Source: Candidula unifasciata (Eukaryota; Mollusca; Gastropoda; Stylommatophora; Geomitridae). From it: a stretch of 64,000 bases of DNA. Each line of letters opens with the position of its first letter. Positions within the stretch are counted from its first letter, which is position 1. The position numbers were made by a program, and so were the translations under genes. Location: the NCBI GenBank assembly GCA_905116865.2, contig CAJHNH020000800.1:1-64000 (forward strand). The letters run 5' to 3'. The notes below the pieces were generated by a model. The model had not been told where the DNA came from, searched no databases, and was given only the letters and a program-made list of their open reading frames with translations. Below, piece by piece: positions 33,588 through 43,230 of this stretch.

Positions 33588-34500
33588 TACAGTAGAACAC
33601 CTGAATGCAGCCAGACCAGACTGAATATGAGACAATACAGTAGAAAATCTGAATGCAGCCAGACCTGACTGAATATGAGACAATACAGTAGAAAATCTGA
33701 ATGCAGCCAGACCTGACTGAATATGAGACAATACAGTAGAACACCTGAATGCAGCCAGACCTGACTGTATATGAGACTTTAAAGTAGAACATCTGAATGC
33801 AGCCAGACCTGACTGCATATGAGACAATACAGTAGAAAATCTAAATGCAGCCAGACCAGACTGTATATGAGACAATACAGTAGAAAATCTAAATGCAGCC
33901 AGACCAGACTGTATATGAGACAATACAGTAGAAAATCTAAATGCAGCCAGACCTGACTGCATATGAGACAATACAGTAGAAAATCTAAATGCAGCCAGAC
34001 CAGACTGTATATGAGACAATACAGTAGAAAATCTAAATGCAGCCAGACCAGACTGTATATGAGACTTTAGAGTAGAACATCTGAATGCAGCCAGACCAGA
34101 CTGTATATGAGACAATACAGTAGAAAATCTAAATGCAGCCAGACCAGACTGTATATGAGACTTTAGAGTAGAACATCTGAATGCAGCCAGACCAGACTGT
34201 ATATGAGACAATACAGTAGAAAATCTAAATGCAGCCAGACCAGACTGTATATGAGACAATACAGTAGAACATCTGAATGCAGCCAGACCAGACTGCATAT
34301 GAGACAATACAGTAGAACATCTGAATGCAGCCAGACCTGACTGTATATGAGACAATACAGTAGAACATCTGAATGCAGCCAGACCAGACTGCATATGAGA
34401 CAATACAGTAGAACATCTGAATGCAGCCAGACCTGACTGCATATGAGACTTTAAAGTAGAACATCTGAATGCAGCCAGACCTGACTGCATATGAGACTTT
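33588..34500. repeat. 48-bp minisatellite, 19 copies
   Basis: Unit close to tgaatgcagccagaccagac + tgtatatgagacaatacagtagaaaatc. Because 48 is a multiple of three, the minus strand stays open for 335 codons as 19 repeats of a 16-residue unit (SHIQSGLAAFRCSTVL and variants). I call this a non-coding repeat: the frame starts in an unrelated flank, lacks splice or promoter context, and parallel frames are also open. Confidence 0.9.
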
Positions 34501-34509
34501 TTACAGGAG

Positions 34510-34682
34510 AACATATGGAAGGAAAGCAAGAGGAAGACCAAGAAAGATATGGATAAATGGTGTAGATAAAACCTGAAAAAAGATGAACAAATCCATCACT
34601 CAAGCCACCCGAGAAGCGCAAGACAAACACTGGGTTACAACCTGGTATCAGTTAGACGACAAAAGAAGAAGAAGAAGAAGTG
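34510..34682 (+). mobile_element. LINE 3' tail with (GAA)n
   Basis: 'ggaaagcaagaggaagaccaagaaagatatggataaatggtgtaga' type tail, then 'tcactcaagccacccgagaagcgcaagacaaacactgggtt' and a (GAA)n end at 34665-34680. The same tail is at 46400-46525 (plus) and at 29430-29600 (minus). Confidence 0.7.
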
Positions 34683-34689
34683 TAATCTG

Positions 34690-34857
34690 TAATGATCTGT
34701 AATGAAAAAAATATGTGAGTGAGGAGTCAATAAAGAGTGAGTTCAATGTTTAGGACATCCTGTATTTGTTTCGTATTCTCAGATGGTTCATTGTTCATTG
34801 TTCATTGCTCATTTTAAAGAGCATCTTCATCGAACATCGAACATGATCGTATGTGCT
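34690..34857 (-). mobile_element. 3' end of the I-type LINE at 39.5-43.2 kb, cut off by the Polinton-like insertion
   Basis: On the minus strand the RNase H tail frame that stops being native at 39548 continues here, from 34857 to a stop codon at 34814-34816. A 3' UTR with several 'aatgaac' repeats (about 34785-34815) follows. The two halves are separated exactly by the TIR-bounded element and its TSD, so one ORF was split by the insertion. Confidence 0.75.
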
Positions 34858-34863
34858 CTGGTC

Positions 34864-36082
34864 AGTAGTTATGTGCGGTAATTGAGCGCGCATTTGGCCT
34901 AAGCCACCTTCTTTATCCTTAGTAAAAGATGGCGGCCAAATGTGCTTGGTCTGTTCTTGTAGCTGTTCTTTATCCTTAGTAAATATCGATCGGGCAGCCA
35001 CCCTCTTTATCCTTAGTAAATATCGATCGGGCAGCCACCCTCTTTATCCTTAGTAAATATCGATCGAGCAGCCACCCTCTTTATCTTTAGTAAATATCGA
35101 TCGGGTGGCTGATGACGGCACGCGTGACTGGTTATCTCGGGCGGGGAAAAACATATGGTGCATAAATCGATATGTTGTCTCCATAGCAGCGGATAGCGCA
35201 TTGTCGATATGTGGGTATTTTTGGGCGGAGTGATTTAAGGAAGGCAAATTGATATTTTTTTAGTGTATTGTTGCTAGGGTCGGAAAATCGATACTTTGCA
35301 GGCGAATTATTGTCTTCAAAGCCGTGGACGACAGATGGTATTTGACACGTCTGTCGATGTGGTTATATAAAGGAACAATAGTTGGGCAAGCAGCAGGGCG
35401 GGCGGGGCAGGGGACCCGGGACGACAGGGCGACTAATAGAGTCGGCGCAGGCTTATGGGTTCTGTAATAGACAAAATTAGGAGTGGTTGGTTAGCGGGGG
35501 ATATATATGTTACAACAAGTTAGGGGATATGAAAATAGACTTATAGACAGCAGTAACAGATGGCAGAGGGGATCCGTTTTAGGGTTTAGATAAAGTAACC
35601 TAGGAAGGCGGCGTGATGACCGGGGTTATATGAGAAAGGGCAGCTTGGGCGCCGGCATCATCATCTGTGCCATGGAAGCGAAGGTCGACCACTCAGGGAT
35701 GGTTTGAGCTGTAGTAAAAAGGAGAATGTACGACAGAATGATGGGTGTCTGGTAATACTGTTAAGGACCGAAGATAAGCGGCATAATTGGCAGACTATCT
35801 GACTTTATAAATAAATATGCGAAGGTTCTGATTGGTCAGTAGGATTCAGTGGTTGGAGCAGTCGGTTTAGGAAAACTCGCCAGGCGGTGTAGCTCAACTA
35901 GGTACGCCCGCCCGCCCGTACGCACGCATGCACTCACGCACGCCGGCTGGGCCATTTTAGGGGATAGATAAAGAAACCTAGGAAGGTGGTTTGATGGCAG
36001 GGAGAAAGTGGGGCTTGGGCGCCATCATCATCATCATCCACGTCGTCATAAACTGTCGTTGTCTGAGTAACATTAAACAGTT
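34864..36082 (+). repeat. Left terminal inverted repeat of the Polinton-like element
   Basis: Pairs with 38417-39541 in reverse complement from the tip down to 'gtaacattaaacagtt'. It contains tandem subunits of about 37 bp around 'ctttatccttagtaaatatcgatcgg' (34968-35105, about four copies, against two or three on the right) and a GC-rich 'cgcccgcccg' run at about 35905-35945. Divergence and indels between the two arms show the copy is not fresh. Confidence 0.9.
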
Positions 36083-36244
36083 AGTGTCCTTGGTTACTTT
36101 CTATTTCATAAATTAGAGACTAATCGATAGCTGTGGATAGATGGCTGGACGTGTATAAGGTGGATATATACATAACAACTATACAATATTTATAACTTAA
36201 ACAAAAAATAGCAACACAACAATATTCTGCGTTTTATATTTCTG

Positions 36245-36715
36245 TTATTCATAAAAGCAAAGTTGGCGTAGACAGCTTCTCTTTGCAAGGGGCCAAGGTA
36301 CCGAGTCATCATCTATAGAGGCAGCAAGTCGGTTGTTCTCGACAGTCTCAATGTGTCGGATGACAGGATCCGGTGTATATTCGTCCGTGCTGTAGATGGG
36401 GCTGTTCTCGTCAGCGTAGGGTTCTGTAATCCTGGTTGTAGGCGGATAACAAGGAACGGTTAGCAGCTCCAGCCGAGCAAACTCTGTCGGGATCTCCGAC
36501 TTTAGGTCAAATAGTTGCTCAACTTCTAGGCGACTTAGTGTCAGTCCCGTTTTGGTGGGAAATTTGAGATCTGCCTTGCCAAAGAAACGTCTCAACTGGA
36601 TTGCGGGTGTCCCTGTATATAGCAAGACTGAAACAGCGTTAAAGCCAGCGCCCAAAGGTTTCACCACCTCGTTGTTTCTAGTCATGTACACCCAACGGAT
36701 CGGGACTGTAGACAT
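36245..36715 (-). CDS. PC4-like small protein of the Polinton-like element (intact, 156 aa)
   Basis: The only fully open gene in the element. Residues about 55-95 read 'AIQLRRFF..ADLKFPTKTGLTLS', then 'RLEVEQLFDL'. The layout 'I-x-IRxF-(charged)-KP-x-K-G-I-x-L-x-x-x-E-x-x-x-L' is that of the PC4/p15 single-stranded DNA-binding fold, used in transcription coactivation and ssDNA binding. The C-terminal third is acidic and Pro/Tyr-rich, with no predicted structure. It starts 53 bp after the protease remnant ends, in the same direction. The PC4 assignment rests on pattern recognition only; a generic structural protein is the alternative. Confidence 0.45.
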   Translation of the reverse strand: MSTVPIRWVYMTRNNEVVKPLGAGFNAVSVLLYTGTPAIQLRRFFGKADLKFPTKTGLTLSRLEVEQLFDLKSEIPTEFARLELLTVPCYPPTTRITEPYADENSPIYSTDEYTPDPVIRHIETVENNRLAASIDDDSVPWPLAKRSCLRQLCFYE

Positions 36716-36768
36716 CTTCGGTTAGCGGATAACGGCGGCAATAAGAAGATGGTTGCTGCTCAGGCTGT

Positions 36769-37284
36769 TTATATTCCCACAGTGAGCTTGTAGAACCGGT
36801 TTAAACTCGACATGTCCGGACTTGTTTTGATGATTAAGGGCAAAACGAGACACCAAATGATTCGGTCGTTGACGTATTGTCTATACGAAGACGAAAACGG
36901 CTGTAAAACTCGGCGCATCCGACCACCGCGGCATTTAATCAGAATAAAATAAATAACGTATAGTCCACAAGTACTGCTCTGTAAGTCTTGTAAGGTACAA
37001 GGGTTGTAACTGAAGGGTCTGGTCGAGTGGCGCTTGATGAATCATAATATCGGCGTGGAAGGGCGGGAGCCCGAGAGAGTCAAAATAGGTAAAACGCCCG
37101 ACGCCATCGTAGTACAGACCAAGCCAGTGCGAACCCGACTGGTCGCTAACATTCTTATTGATGACAAACGCCACTGTCTTGTGACGGTTGAAATGTATAG
37201 ATCACGGGCCAATACGTCTACTTGATGTGTTCGGCGGACAGTGTGGTCAGTGAAGAGTATCTGGCCTATCTGTTGCGTGTTCAT
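36769..37284 (-). pseudogene. Adenain-like cysteine protease, two frameshifts
   Basis: The N-terminus (from ATG at 37284) carries QIGQILFTDH and VDVLARDL, as in capsid-maturation proteases of adenovirus and Polintons. A shift near 37175 moves to the frame with the catalytic His (GSHWLGLYY) and the acidic residue in FTYFDSLG. A second shift near 37000-37030 moves to the frame with the Gln and the nucleophile Cys (LQDLQSSTCGLY). The last frame then continues to a stop at 36769. All catalytic elements are present and ordered, each in a different frame. In the family this enzyme cleaves capsid precursors during maturation. As it stands the gene cannot make the enzyme. Confidence 0.8.
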
Positions 37285-37288
37285 GATC

Positions 37289-37576
37289 TTAGGCGTAGTC
37301 CAAAAGTACTTGCCGTGTCTTGGAAATTTCGAGTACAGAGTTTTGTTCAGCGTAGACTATAACTTGTATTGGTTCGGATGTGAAGGTGGCGAACTTAAAT
37401 TCTAAAGACAACGCCCCAGAGCGAGGCATCTCAAACTGGTCCCTATCCAACAGACTATGTGAAAGGTCAAAGGCGTAGAGAGCGTACCCGTTGTTATAAT
37501 ATCTGTATTCGATATCGTTACCGGCATCTTTACCCACCAGGCCCATAGCCAACATAGTGCCGAAAAACGCTTTCAA
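37289..37576 (-). pseudogene. C-terminal piece of a Polinton-type capsid protein
   Basis: 95 codons. After a short leader, 'NNGYALYAFDLSHSLLD', 'SGALSLEFKFAT', 'IQVIVYAEQNSVLEI' and 'RQVLLDYA' to the stop give the pattern I recall for the end of the large capsid-like protein in Polintons and adintoviruses (annotated in many animal genomes as F54H12.2-like). A full-length protein of that kind is several hundred residues, so most of the jelly-roll domains are missing. The ORF starts where a small basic ORF ends, which suggests an internal deletion fused the two. Confidence 0.55.
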
Positions 37577-37682
37577 AGTGTCTGTACGAGGCGGTTTTTA
37601 TGATGTCTTTGGCTGTGTGGGCTTTCACCCGGCACAAAAAAAAATGCAGCATCTTGCTGTGTCGCTTTAGCTTGTCAGACAT
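37572..37682 (-). CDS. Small basic ORF of the Polinton-like element, probably truncated
   Basis: Starts ATG at 37682 with MSDKLKRHSKMLHFFF and stops after about 36 codons. In another frame the next stretch reads 'AKDIIKTAS', as in a short basic core-like protein I associate with Polintons, so a slip in the T9 tract (plus-strand A-run at about 37636-37644) probably broke it. It ends against the capsid fragment. Confidence 0.35.
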
Positions 37683-37684
37683 TA

Positions 37685-38382
37685 TTAAGGTACGTACACT
37701 ACTCGTTTCTCGTCGGGGAATATTTCGCTGCGTAGACTGAGCTGGTCTGGGGTGTCTTGTCGGAGGTCGAATAGCAAATAACCGTTGGGGTTAGCCATCG
37801 CGTCTCTAAAGCTTTCTTGGACGTAGGAAACGCGGCCGGGATACATCTGCTTGGCCAAGTTGGCGATCTGTGAACCGTCACGAGGTTTTTGAAAACTGGG
37901 ATACATCTGTTTGGCCAAGTTGCTGATCTGTGAACCGTCACGAGGGTTTTTGAAAACTATCAGGTTATGCGCGTTTAAACTGATGGTTCTTTGTTCTTTA
38001 TTTTTTTCAAAAAGATTTTGTACAATATAAATCACGTTGATGTTGCGATGATGACTGCCTTTAGTAAACAGTTAGTGATTCTGTCGTCCGTCTCAGACAT
38101 CAAATCGTCTATGACCACTAGACGTCGCCTATCTCCCTGCCATTGTTCCATATCCGGAAGACCTTCATTAAAGATGACGCCCTCCATGTTGTCGTACAGA
38201 GGTTGCCATTCCCCGTAGCACCAAATAATCTCCTCCAACACCGGGTCGACAATAGCGTTCAGATGTTTTAAAAACTTCTGCACAAAAACAGTTTTACCGC
38301 TACCGGTAGGTCCGGCTATCAGAGAGGAAACGGATGCCTCCACCGCGGGTCCATAACTTATAATGATATTGTCTGTTTCCAA
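37685..38382 (-). pseudogene. FtsK/HerA-type genome-packaging ATPase, one frameshift
   Basis: The start codon is at 38382, 35 bp inside the right TIR. Walker A is AGPTGSGKT (about residue 23), Walker B is RRLVVIDDLM (about 89), and the sensor-type Asn/Gln region follows. The first frame stops at 38032 after IIATST. The second frame (37685-38035) carries on with IYIVQNLF, RTISLNAHNLIVFKNPRD and YLLFDLRQDTP, the established C-terminal half of Polinton ATPases. So one frameshift at about 38035 splits the gene. The second half contains a 60-nt in-frame duplication (PRDGSQI..NLAKQMYP twice). In the family it pumps DNA into capsids. Confidence 0.85.
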
Positions 38383-38416
38383 ACAGCTACTTTTATCGAT
38401 TTGAAAACTATTCTAA

Positions 38417-39541
38417 AACTGCTTAACGTTACTAAGAAAAGGACAGTTTACGGCGACGCTGATGACGATGGCGCCCAATCCCCACTTTCTCCCTACCATC
38501 AAACCACCTTCCTAGGTTTCTTTATCTATCCCCTAAAACGACCCCGCGGGCGTGCGAGCGTGCGTGTGTGCGTGCGTACGGGCGGGCGGGCGGGCGTACC
38601 CCGTTGAGCGACACCAACTGACGAGTTTTCCTAAACCGACTGCTCCAGCAGTATGACCACTGAATCCTACTGACCAATCAGAACCTTCGCCTACTTATTT
38701 ATAAAGTCAGATAGTCTGTTAATTATGCCCCTTCTCTTCGGCCCTCAACAGTATTACCAGACACCCACCCTTCTGTCGTATGTCCTCGTTTTTACTACAG
38801 TTCAAACCATCCCTGAGCGATCGACCTTCGCTCCCATGACACAGATGATGATGATGGCTCTCGAGCCGCCCTTTCTAATATACCCCCGGTCATCACGCCG
38901 CCTTCCTAGGTTTCTTTACCTTAACCCTAAAACGGCTTCCCTCTGCCGGCAGTCACTGCTTCCTATGTCTATTTTCATATCCCCTAAATTGTTGTAACAT
39001 ATATATATCCCCCGCTAACAAACAACTCCTAATTTTGTCTAATACAAAACTTATAAGCCCGCACCGACTCTATGTGTCACCCTGTCGCCCCTACCCCACC
39101 TGCCCCGCTGCTTACCTGAATATTGGTCCTGACGTCGCGCTTTATATAACGCCACCTGTCACCTGCAGTTATGAAGATAATAATGCGCCTGCAAAGTATC
39201 GCTTTTCCGACCCGAGCAACAATACACTAAAGAAATATCCTTAAATCGCTCCGCCTAAAAATACACACATACCAACAATGTGTCACCCGTTGCTATGGAG
39301 ACAACATATCGATTTATGCACCATATGTCTTTCCCTGCCCGGGAAAACCAATCACTTGTGCTGATATCAGCCACCCGATCGATATTTACTAAGGATAAAG
39401 AGGGTGGCTGCCTGATCGATATTTACTAAGGATAAAGAACAGCCACACGAAAGAACCAATCACTTATGGCCACCATCTTTTACTAAGGATAAAGAGGGAT
39501 CAATTTCCCAAATGCGCGCTCAATTACCGCACATAACTACT
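38417..39541 (-). repeat. Right terminal inverted repeat of the Polinton-like element
   Basis: Reverse complement of the left arm. Its outermost base is 39541, followed by the CTGGTC duplicate. The inner end lies only about 35 bp from the ATPase start, so the promoter of the leftward gene set is presumably inside the TIR. Confidence 0.9.
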
Positions 39542-40111
39542 CTGGTCTGCTTCTGAGTATGTCTCCAAGTGTTTTTAGGCCAACAACTCCCATTCTTTTC
39601 TGGCTGATGTAACGACGTTTAGCTTCCGATAGGTTTACCTGTCTCGCAGTAACTGGTCTATTTAGTGAAAAATCTTTTTTCTTGAAACTGAAAGCCCCAA
39701 AGCGCTCAGTCTCTCTTAAAGTTGCATCGCCAGCCAGACCGTCTGCTCGCTCATTGCCTTTCATACCAGTATTCTATGCGACAAAAAATTGTTGTGAAAC
39801 GCTGCATGCTGTATCAGATGGAACCACTGTTTCCGCATATACCCAGCCTTGATCTTTTGTAATATGCTCACTGAGTCGACGAGCAAACATGTACTGGTGA
39901 ATTCCTGAGTGTTCATGCATTCTAGGGCCTTTGTAACAGCCATGACTTCCATTGGCATGCCAATGATGGTAGAAGCAAAGGCTTCGATGTCTTTTTTGAT
40001 GACTTTCCATTTGGTTCTTGCCGTGGAAGCCCATGCACTTCGCTTCCGACGAGTCACAGAGCCATCTGTATATATAACGGCATCTTCCGGTGATGTGTGT
40101 TCTTCCATCAA
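39537..40111 (-). pseudogene. RNase H domain of the interrupted I-type LINE, frameshifted
   Basis: 39761-40111 carries VIYTDGSVTRRKRSAW (first catalytic Asp), MEVMAVTKALE (Glu) and LLVDSVSIL (second Asp; usual TDS is VDS). 39537-39764 carries MKGNERADGLAG (final Asp region) and a KTLGDILRSRPE tail. The stop at 39537 belongs to the Polinton TIR, not to the LINE. Confidence 0.8.
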
Positions 40112-40298
40112 TGCTCACATTTCTTCATCAACTTCTTGTGGCGCCAAATCAGGGCACTGTCTTGTCAAGGTTGTATTCATGGTATGGGTATTCATTCCTA
40201 TGCACGGTTTTTCTTGAAGGGAAATCTTCTGTTGAAGTACTGTCTCTGGTCCAACCAAAACTTGCCTCATATGTTGATTTACGTGTATTCAGCTCATC

Positions 40299-40777
40299 CT
40301 ACAGTGGGCGAATAAAGACCTCAGTGATTTTGAGGTCGGCACACGCTTGGTGCATTTCAAGCCTGCTGTTTATATTCGAAGGATCTAGTAGGTATCTCAT
40401 AGCTCTACATGACGTGTCTTTGGTGCAGCCAAGTATGATGCATATTGCTTCATTTTGTACCTTTGTCAGTCTGTCGATTTGTGTCTTTTGAGGGTGAGGA
40501 TTGTCAGTGCATATTCTATGACTGAGAGAATTAAACCCTGATAAAGGATGACTAGCAGCCTTTGTTGACCACACATGGCAGTCATAACTCTCATTACAGC
40601 CGAACCCTTTCTAATCTTGTTGATCATAGTATCAACTTGGAATCTACAGCTAAGGCTCCGATCAAAACCAAATTCCAGGTATTTAAAAAATTCAGACCTT
40701 GCTATCTCTTGACCATGCATATGTCCAGTGGGCGTTATTGTGTGTACTATATGTACTATATGCAGAGAATACAACAA
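40299..40777 (-). pseudogene. RT thumb/connection of the interrupted I-type LINE
   Basis: Two frames: 'FFKYLEFGFDRSLSCRFQVDTMINKIRKGSAVMRVMTAMCG' pieces (40466-40777) and 'RLTKVQNEAICIILGCTKDTSCRAMRYLL' pieces (40299-40574). They match the corresponding part of 12936-13226 (YMGITFDRSLSF..H). Confidence 0.75.
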
Positions 40778-41888
40778 AGATCTTCATGCTTGTTTTATTG
40801 ATTATAGCAAGGCATTTGATTGTGTCCAGCACCACCAACTGTGGACTATTATGAAAAATATGGGGTTTCCAGCGCATTTAGTGCATTTAATTGAAAATCT
40901 TTATCATGAACAACAAGCAGCCATCAGAGCAGCTGGTGAAACATCTGATTGGTTCGAGGTGCAACAGGGGGTGAGGCAGGGGTGCATTCTCTCACCATAC
41001 CTATTCAATATATACTCAGAAAATATACTGAGAAATGTAAAAAATGACCAGACTTTTGACAGTTATGATCCGCTCAAAATTGGTGGCAACCCTATTCCGG
41101 AACTCCGCTACGCAGATGACACAGTCCTCCTTTCGAACAGTGTAAAGGGAATCGAAAATTTTATATTGTCCGTCCAAAAGCACAGTGAAGATCAAAATCT
41201 GTTCTTGAATTTAAAGAAAACGAAAATAATGTCCACAGATAAAACTGGCCGTCACCCAAAAATAACAATAAATAATGAAGAAATTGAAAATGTCACAAAC
41301 TTTGAATATCTAGGCTTTATAATAAACAACAATGGAGACTGTTCAACAGAAATTAAAAGGAGGATAGCCTTGGCTATGCAAAGGTTAAACAGCCTTAAAA
41401 GTCTATGGTTAAGCACTAGCAAGGAGATAAAAATTAGAATTTAAGAGCATGCATCTTCCCTGTGGCTACATACGAATGTGAGTCATGGACTATCTCTCAG
41501 TCCTTAAGAAAGAGAATAGGGGCTTTTGAGCTGAAATGCTATAGAAAGATTCTCAGAATATCTTAGACAAAGAAGAGGAGAAATATTGACATCTTAAAAG
41601 ATCTGAACATCAAGGAAGATTTGCTAATAAACAGCATCCTTTCTCGGAAGCTGAAATATTTTGGTCATATCAAGCGCCACAACGGATTTGAAAAAAACTA
41701 TAGCAGAAGGCATGGTACCAGGAAGGAGGGGCAGGGGCCGACCGACACGAAGATGGGCACAGGATATCAGTGACTCCTTGAGTATGAAAGTATATGAGGC
41801 AGGAGAACTGGCGAGAGACCGAGTTTCTTTCAGGCGGACTATGATGAGAGCGACGTTCTGCAAAGGACCTGCTACATGATGATGATAT
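40735..41888 (+). mobile_element. 5'-truncated RTE-like LINE inserted in the I-type LINE
   Basis: The frame 40728-41444 holds CFIDYSKAFDCVQH (motif A), GVRQGCILSPYLFNIYSE (motif B), LRYADDTVLLS (motif C, YADD) and FEYLGFIINNNGDC. After frame breaks the tail continues with CESWTI, KYFGHIKRHNGF and a GRGRPTRRW segment, ending in ATGATGAT at 41876-41886. EN and the RT N-terminus are missing. It is in opposite orientation to its host LINE. A related 3' end is at 47865-48290 (minus). Confidence 0.9.
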
Positions 41889-41889
41889 G

Positions 41890-43230
41890 GTTGTTTAAAG
41901 TGAACCAAGTTGCAGTCACTTTTGCAGGGTTAATCTGCTCCGGAGGTTTTACACAAATTAGCTATGCGTTTCAGTTCCTTCTTGACGGTACATTAGTATA
42001 TCATCAGCGTATGAATGTGTCCTTCCCTCACCTGTGATTTGATATTTTGTCATCTCAATAGTGAAAATATTGAAGAGACCAGGGAATAAAGGCGATCCCT
42101 GGGGCAATCCTGGGTGTATGGTTTTCAGCTCAGAGATCCATCTGCCACATTAGAAAACAACCTTTAGGACTAGCAAATATGATAACAGGGAAGCTCAGGT
42201 TGTGGAGAAGGTCATGACACGAAGAGGCGCACCCATGGCATATGAGGATAACATACAGTCACACGATGATAACATGCACTCACGTCACATGAGGCTCTCA
42301 TTCACGGAGGCACAACGACAACCCAAATATTGCAGCCTGGCTACCATTAAAACATATCGCAAAACACTTCCTAAAATATCGCCTTTTAAAAATACGACCA
42401 TTGCAGGCTTTGAAATATGTTGCTGCTATCCATTTAACGAGAGAGAGAGAGAGGGGGGGGGGGGATTTGATATTTAGGAGCTGGTGTATGAGTTTTTCAG
42501 GGCATCTTGTTGTATGCATCTTAAAAGTCTAGTATCACAGCAAATATTTCTACTCCTGCAAGAAAACACTTATAGACATCGTAAGCAAAAACGGTAGCAT
42601 TACTCCATATATCCCTATGTTGTCTAAATCTTCCCAGTGTTGATGGTAGTTGACCTGTTTGATCTAATTTATGAGGTATTTTTCTTGCTACTATTTTTTT
42701 TTCTAGCAGTTTTCCAGTGCTATTTTGCACACTGATAATTCAGTAGCTGCTTATAGAAGATGGTAATTTGCCAGGTTTGGGCAGAGGTAATAAGTAACTA
42801 TGAAGCCATGTTACATTTCCTGTACCTATCTTTATGCTATTGACACATTCATTGCACAGCTCTGATAGTTCCTCGTCTGTTTAGAACAGTTTTCATATCG
42901 CACTCTTTCTGTAGCCGGTACTGTGTGTGTTTTTTAATTTTAATTTTTTGTTATTAAAAGATGTCTATTATTTCGTCTACAGTGGTATAGAGTTCTTCAT
43001 CAGGAGTAACTGTTTTACAAAGATCTTTCGATGATTCCTTGATAATTGTTCGACTTTCGGTATCCGTCTGATTTGTTTGCTGCAAAAATCGGTCGAAAAG
43101 TAAAAGGCCTTTGCTTTCATCCGTTCTTTGCCAACTATCTTCATATTCCTGAATAGCATGCAAGTTAGTTTGTGGTGGTAAACTTCAGATGGTATATATC
43201 GTTCATGCAAATATTTTATTTTTAATGTGG
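41890..43230 (-). pseudogene. Reverse transcriptase remnants of the interrupted I-type LINE
   Basis: Reading downward, the frames show DESKGLLLFDRFLQQ and a degraded N-terminal region (42954-43163), GKLLEKKIVARKIPHKLDQTGQ (42521-42730), then PQG-like and FPGLFNIF text near 42060-42110 and a Tyr-Ala-Asp-Asp box near 41998-42009. Poly-G at 42453-42462 interrupts it. Heavily mutated. Confidence 0.65.

Larger units (their letters stand above)
34858..39547 (-). mobile_element. Compact Polinton/Maverick-like element with 6-bp TSD
   Basis: The element runs 34864-39541 (4,678 bp) and is flanked by CTGGTC at 34858-34863 and 39542-39547. Its ends are long inverted repeats that begin AGTAGTTATGTGCGGTAATT; the first 34 bp are identical at both ends. 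A 5'-AG start and a 6-bp TSD are established Polinton features. The core carries, all on the minus strand, a packaging ATPase, a small basic ORF, a capsid C-terminal piece, an adenain-like protease and a PC4-like protein. There is no protein-primed DNA polymerase and no retroviral-type integrase, and the length is about a quarter of a normal Polinton. I infer a deletion derivative moved in trans by a full-length relative. ATPase and protease are frameshifted. Confidence 0.9.
39548..43230 (-). mobile_element. I-type LINE, interrupted twice
   Basis: The minus strand reads RT (41890-43200), then RNase H (39537-40111). A plus-strand RTE-like LINE (40735-41888) sits between the catalytic box and the thumb, and the Polinton-like element is inserted near the 3' end of the ORF. 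Across the RTE-like insertion the protein text is continuous ('CNLVHFKQ' side to 'TPTGHMHGQ' side). It is related to, but distinct from, the element at 11919-15415. Multiple stops make it inactive. Confidence 0.8.

Noticed and set aside
33534..34541. 335-residue minus-strand frame of 16-residue repeats
   Set aside because: Created by a 48-bp minisatellite. No start context, no domain and no splice signals.
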